The notes under the pieces were generated by a model. That model saw only the letters and a program-made list of their open reading frames with translations, did not search any database and was not told where the DNA came from. From Gammaproteobacteria bacterium (GTDB taxonomy: Bacteria; Pseudomonadota; Gammaproteobacteria; Steroidobacterales; Steroidobacteraceae), in assembly GCA_027315105.1 (NCBI GenBank), contig DAHUYP010000019.1:1-34746 (forward strand): DNA of 34,746 bases, in the 5' to 3' direction. The stretch's first letter is position 1; the number at the start of each line of letters is the position of its first letter. The translations under genes were made by a program, and so were the position numbers. Shown here piece after piece: positions 31,805 to 34,746 of this stretch.

Positions 31805-33271
31805 TTACTCGATGCGCTCGCCGTGCTGCGAGAGGTCGAGACCCTCGCGCTCATCGTCGGTGGTGACGCGCAGGCCGATGGTCACGTCGACCAGCTTGAG
31901 GATGATCACGCTCATGATGAATCCGTAGAGCAGCGTCGTGCCGACACCCCAGAACTGCGTCAGCACCGAACCCTCGACGCCGCCGATGTCCTTGCTCGCC
32001 AGCGCGCCGGTCAGCAGCGCGCCGACGATGCCGCCGATGCAGTGCACGCCGAAGGCGTCGAGCGAGTCGTCGTAGCCGAAGGCCCGCTTGACCGAGGTCG
32101 CGCTGATGAAGCAGATGATTCCGGCGGCGATGCCGATGATCACCGCCGAGCTCGGGGCGACGAAGCCCGAGGCCGGCGTGATCGCGACCAGCCCGGCCAC
32201 CGCACCGGAGGCGATACCGAGCACGCTGGGCTTACCTTTGGCGATCCACTCCGTGAACATCCAGGCGAGCGCGGCGGCTGCGGTGGCGATCTGGGTGGCC
32301 GCAAACGCCATGCCGGCGCGCCCGTCGGCGGCCACGGCCGAACCGGCGTTGAAGCCGAACCAACCCACCCACAACAGCGAGGCGCCGATCAGGGTCAAGG
32401 TCAGATTGTGGGGTGCCATGGCCTCCTTGCCGAAGCCCTCACGCTTGCCCAGCATCAGCGCGGTGGCAAGGCCGGCGATGCCGGCATTGATGTGCACCAC
32501 GGTGCCACCGGCGAAGTCGAGCACGCCGAGCGCGTTGAGCCAGCCCGAGGGCTCCCACACCCAGTGCGCGATCGGGCAGTAGACCGCCAGCAGCCAGAGC
32601 GCCATGAACCACAACATGGCCGAGAATTTCATGCGCTCCGCGAACGAGCCGCAGATCAGCGCCGGGGTGATGATCGCGAACGTCAGCTGGAACATCGCGT
32701 ACACGCTCTCGGGGACCGTCGTGCCGAGGTGCGATACGCTGAGCTTCATGGCATCGTGCATGTAGACGACACCGTTCATGAAGGCGCGGTTCAGGCCGCC
32801 GAGAAACGCGGTGCTGCCCGGCGTGAACGCCAGCGAATAGCCGACCATCCACCACAGCATCGTCACCAGGCAGGCAATCGTGAAACTCTGCATGAGCGTC
32901 GCCAGCACGTTCTTCTTGCGCACCATGCCGCCGTAGAACAGCGCCAGGCCCGGTATGGTCATCATCAGCACCAGTGCGGAGGAGGTGAGCATCCAGGCCG
33001 TGTCGCCGGCGCTGATGTGGTCGAACGGCACGACGATCGGGGCGGTCGGGGCGGGCGGGCCGGCCGCCGTGGGGGCGGCGGTGGTCGATCCGGGGGCCGG
33101 CTCGCCGACCGCGGCGCTCGAGGCAGCGTCATCGGCGGCCGCGGCTTCGTGCGCGTACGAGGCGGCCGGCGGCGCGCACAAGGCCAGGGCCAGCGCCAGC
33201 GCCGCGAGCGGCGCGGCGCCGACTCGAAGCGCCCGGCGCCCGTATTGCTTGATCTTCAAATCCCGGTGCAT
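31805..33271 (-). CDS. amtB: Ammonium transporter AmtB
   Basis: The protein has 488 residues. A signal peptide (1 to about 40) is followed by an Ala/Pro/Thr-rich stretch (about 42-80) and then the 11-helix Amt domain. The twin histidines of the pore are His260 (GGTVVHINAG) and His410 (DAFGVHCIGG). Other landmarks are GLALFYGGMVRKKNVLATLMQS (split at its helix end), CGSFAERMKFSAM, WFGFNAGSA and the cytoplasmic loop KRAFGYDDSLD that meets GlnK in E. coli. It imports ammonium across the inner membrane when nitrogen is scarce. The gene follows glnK by 45 bases. The long low-complexity N-terminal part is greater than in E. coli AmtB. Confidence 0.96.
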   Translation of the reverse strand: MHRDLKIKQYGRRALRVGAAPLAALALALALCAPPAASYAHEAAAADDAASSAAVGEPAPGSTTAAPTAAGPPAPTAPIVVPFDHISAGDTAWMLTSSALVLMMTIPGLALFYGGMVRKKNVLATLMQSFTIACLVTMLWWMVGYSLAFTPGSTAFLGGLNRAFMNGVVYMHDAMKLSVSHLGTTVPESVYAMFQLTFAIITPALICGSFAERMKFSAMLWFMALWLLAVYCPIAHWVWEPSGWLNALGVLDFAGGTVVHINAGIAGLATALMLGKREGFGKEAMAPHNLTLTLIGASLLWVGWFGFNAGSAVAADGRAGMAFAATQIATAAAALAWMFTEWIAKGKPSVLGIASGAVAGLVAITPASGFVAPSSAVIIGIAAGIICFISATSVKRAFGYDDSLDAFGVHCIGGIVGALLTGALASKDIGGVEGSVLTQFWGVGTTLLYGFIMSVIILKLVDVTIGLRVTTDDEREGLDLSQHGERIE

Positions 33272-33316
33272 CGCATCCGACTCCCAGTCTCTTTATCCCA
33301 AGTCCGTTCGATGATC

Positions 33317-33604
33317 TTACGTGGCCGCGGTACCGGTTTCTCCGGTGCGAATGCGAATCGCCTGCTCGAGTTCTCCGACCAGGATTCGGCCATCCCCCGC
33401 CCGGCCGGTGCGGGAGATATTGGCAATGGCTTCGAGCACCGGCTCGACGATGGCATCATCGACCGCGATTTCGACTTTGGCTCGCGGCCCGTATTGTGCC
33501 TCGTACACCTCCGTCACCGTCACGCCCTGAACGCCGAGCTGCGCAATGGCCTGGCGCAGCTCGTCCAGCTTGAAGGGCCGCACGACCGCCGTGATCATCT
33601 TCAT
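33317..33604 (-). CDS. glnK: PII protein GlnK with the T-loop deleted
   Basis: The protein has 95 residues instead of the usual 112. The N-terminus MKMITAVVRPFKLDELRQAI, QGVTVTEV, the B-loop TGRAGDGRI and the C-loop AIRIRTGETG are typical of GlnB/GlnK. Between TEV (31-33) and KVEIAV (43-48), where E. coli GlnK has 24 residues (34-57), there are only nine (YEAQYGPRA). The missing 15 or so residues are most of the T-loop, including the uridylylated Tyr51 and the tip that enters the AmtB pore; the Gln39 equivalent that contacts 2-oxoglutarate-Mg-ATP is also gone. The frame is otherwise intact, and the operon and its nitrogen promoter look normal. An in-frame ATG at 33685 would add 27 residues and lies just after the predicted transcription start. 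Neither start has a clear ribosome site. Confidence 0.9.
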   Translation of the reverse strand: MKMITAVVRPFKLDELRQAIAQLGVQGVTVTEVYEAQYGPRAKVEIAVDDAIVEPVLEAIANISRTGRAGDGRILVGELEQAIRIRTGETGTAAT

Positions 33605-33705
33605 GAATGTGCATTTCGCAATGATCGAGCCGTGAATGCGCAATTCCGTGGTTCCAACGGCGCGCGTATCCTTGGTTTCATCCATGAATGGCGCTGGAGC
33701 GTAGG

Positions 33706-33721
33706 TGCAGAAACCGTGCCA
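33706..33721 (-). promoter_or_regulatory. Sigma-54 promoter of glnK-amtB
   Basis: On the minus strand 33721-33706 reads TGGCACGGTTTCTGCA. It matches the RpoN consensus TGGCAC-N5-TTGCA at all but one defined position, with the GG and GC doublets separated by exactly ten bases. Transcription should start near 33695, about 90 bases before the glnK ATG at 33604. Confidence 0.8.
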
Positions 33722-33773
33722 CGGGCGAAAGCGAGCAAATTCGGGCCTCCGTCCGAGGATTAGGCGCAGCGAC

Positions 33774-33806
33774 GCACCATTTTGGACGAATAGCATTCTC
33801 TGGTGC
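33774..33806. promoter_or_regulatory. NtrC-like enhancer sites upstream of glnK
   Basis: GCACCATTTTGGACG (33774-33788) resembles the NtrC site GCACCN5GGTGC with a strong left half. AGCATTCTCTGGTGC (33792-33806) has a perfect right half, GGTGC. They lie about 80-110 bases upstream of the predicted sigma-54 start, a normal distance for enhancers bound by phosphorylated NtrC. Confidence 0.5.
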
Positions 33807-33871
33807 TCGATTATAGGGTAAGCGGCCTCGAGCGGGTGGCTGCGTCGTGCAGCAAGCGAAGGGGAACAACG

Positions 33872-34147
33872 ATGGAAAACCGGCATATCGACGAGCTCGC
33901 GAAGCGCCTTTTCGAAGGGCTGCCCGAGGCGGCGCGCGCCATGCGACGCGATATCGAGAGCAACTTCCGCGCCGTGCTGCAGTCCGGCCTCGGCAAGCTC
34001 GACCTGACCACGCGCACCGAGTTCGAAGTGCAGGCCAAGGTGCTCGAACGAGCACGGGCGCGCATCGACGAACTGGAGCAGCGCCTCGCGACGCTGGAGC
34101 GGCGCCTGAAAGAGTTCGAGGAGACGATCCCTCCGGTCTCGGACTAG
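33872..34147 (+). CDS. ubiK: UbiK (YqiC/BMFP) ubiquinone-biosynthesis accessory factor
   Basis: This 91-residue protein has an amphipathic N-terminal half (IDELAKRLFEGLP, AARAMRRDIESNFRAVLQSGL) and a C-terminal trimeric coiled coil (about 45-85: FEVQAKVLERARARIDELEQ, divided into heptads). It is the UbiK/BMFP family. UbiK pairs with UbiJ, encoded at 12903-13550, to support the aerobic Ubi complex. GGGGAA precedes the ATG at 33872. A TATAGG at 33812-33817 may be its -10 box, which would place its promoter inside the region shared with glnK's NtrC sites. Confidence 0.9.
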   Translation: MENRHIDELAKRLFEGLPEAARAMRRDIESNFRAVLQSGLGKLDLTTRTEFEVQAKVLERARARIDELEQRLATLERRLKEFEETIPPVSD

Positions 34148-34168
34148 CCGTCGGCACGGGCGTGCGCG

Positions 34169-34746
34169 ATGGGCCTGGCGCGAATCCTGAGCCGCGCCGA
34201 GCTCGGCCTGGCGGCGCCGCTGGTGCACGTGGAACTGCATGTCGGCGGCGGACTGCCGAATTTCACCATCGTGGGGCTGCCTGCGCCGGTGGTGCGCGAG
34301 AGCCGCGAGCGCGTGCGCGCCGCACTGCTGAACTCCGGCTATGCGTTTCCGGCCGGTCGTATCACGGTCAATCTGGCGCCGGTCGAATTGTCCAAGCACG
34401 GCGGCCGCTTCGACCTGCCGATCGCGCTCGGGCTGTTGATGGCAAGCGGGCAGCTGCCGCCGTGCGCCCGAGTTTTCGAGTGCTACGGCGAGCTGGGGTT
34501 GGCCGGCGAGCTCAAACCGGTCGGCGGCCTGTTCCTGGCGGCGCTGCACGCCGGCGCGGCCGGGCACGCGTTGATCGTGCCGGCCGCGAATGGCGAGGAG
34601 GTCGCCCTGAGCGGACACGCGGAGGCCTATGGCGCCGCCAGTCTGCGCGAGGCCGCGGCCGGCCTGCGGGCAGGCGATGCGCGGCCGGGCTGCGCCATCG
34701 AGCCGTCGAGCGCCCGGCGCGCGGACCGCTCGCCGCCGCGCCCGCC
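34169..34746 (+). CDS. comM: ComM/YifB family Mg-chelatase-like AAA+ protein, N-terminal part
   Basis: The first 192 codons are visible, and the gene runs off the right edge. The N-terminal domain is typical of ComM/YifB: VHVELHVGGGLPNFTIVGLP (about 22-41), VRESRERVRAALLNSGYAFP, RITVNLAPVELSKHGGRFDLPIALG (split by a loop) and YGELGLAGELKPVGG. The AAA+ Walker motifs lie beyond the window. ComM is a hexameric helicase that promotes branch migration during natural transformation. It starts 21 bases after ubiK. Confidence 0.92.
   Translation, partial: MGLARILSRAELGLAAPLVHVELHVGGGLPNFTIVGLPAPVVRESRERVRAALLNSGYAFPAGRITVNLAPVELSKHGGRFDLPIALGLLMASGQLPPCARVFECYGELGLAGELKPVGGLFLAALHAGAAGHALIVPAANGEEVALSGHAEAYGAASLREAAAGLRAGDARPGCAIEPSSARRADRSPPRP

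Noticed and set aside
33317-33604. Frameshift in glnK as the cause of the short T-loop
   Set aside because: The frame is continuous and both flanks align in the same frame with PII; the gap is a multiple of three. A larger in-frame assembly deletion cannot be excluded from sequence alone.
30605-33763. A 1052-codon open frame on the plus strand
   Set aside because: It is antisense to the dehydrogenase, DUF4124, amtB and glnK genes, has no recognisable motif and a low-complexity composition.
1-34746. Insertion sequences, phage genes, CRISPR arrays, tRNA or rRNA genes
   Set aside because: None was seen: no transposase-like frame, no regularly spaced repeats, no tRNA cloverleaf or rRNA sequence. 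XerC is the chromosomal recombinase, not an integrase of a mobile element.

Overview
This window is GC-rich chromosomal DNA, densely packed and without mobile elements. It reads as an aerobic gammaproteobacterium, probably near Xanthomonadales, Nevskiales or Steroidobacterales. The support is ubiquinone genes (ubiE-ubiJ-ubiB and ubiK), dapF-DUF484-xerC-hslV-hslU, comM/yifB, glnK-amtB, and a TrpF of the kind I associate with the Xanthomonas group. The order-level placement is inference from gene content and family memory, not from any search.

Layout. 1-2477: peroxide defence, with oxyR on the minus strand divergent from ahpC-ahpD across a strong OxyR operator; an incomplete lipase-like gene lies downstream of oxyR at the window edge. 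2567-3481: a secreted BtuF-like substrate-binding protein. 3544-10339: a complete tryptophan operon, trpL-trpE-trpG-trpD-trpC-trpF-trpB-trpA, headed by a promoter, a leader peptide with tandem Trp codons and a four-segment attenuator. 10481-11218: a hotdog-like protein. 11233-14299 (minus): ubiE-ubiJ-ubiB. 14300-14687: no protein gene, but a structured plus-strand region ending in an excellent intrinsic terminator, i.e. a candidate small RNA. 14688-15047 (minus): a DUF971 protein.

15106-19829: a three-gene 2-oxoacid:ferredoxin oxidoreductase module whose first gene joins a GltD-like flavoprotein to a two-cluster ferredoxin region. 19826-25447: accessory genes (AcvB/VirJ-like hydrolase, secreted alpha/beta hydrolase, CBS-pair protein, exported amidohydrolase, small membrane protein, a quinone-oxidoreductase-like protein with a hydrophobic N-terminus). 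25551-25679: a 42-residue ribosomal protein THX. 25708-30150 (minus): dapF-DUF484-xerC-hslV-hslU. 30190-31627 (minus): a beta-hydroxyacid dehydrogenase and a DUF4124 protein. 31805-33721 (minus): amtB, glnK, and an upstream sigma-54 promoter with NtrC-like sites. 33872-34746: ubiK and the start of comM.

The most unusual signal is the glnK product. It is a PII protein by its N-terminus, B-loop and C-loop, and it sits in a normal nitrogen-regulated glnK-amtB operon, yet about 15 residues of the T-loop are missing in frame. The lost segment includes the uridylylated tyrosine and the part that plugs AmtB. The plus-strand small-RNA candidate, the trp attenuator and the flavoprotein-linked KOR module are the next most interesting.
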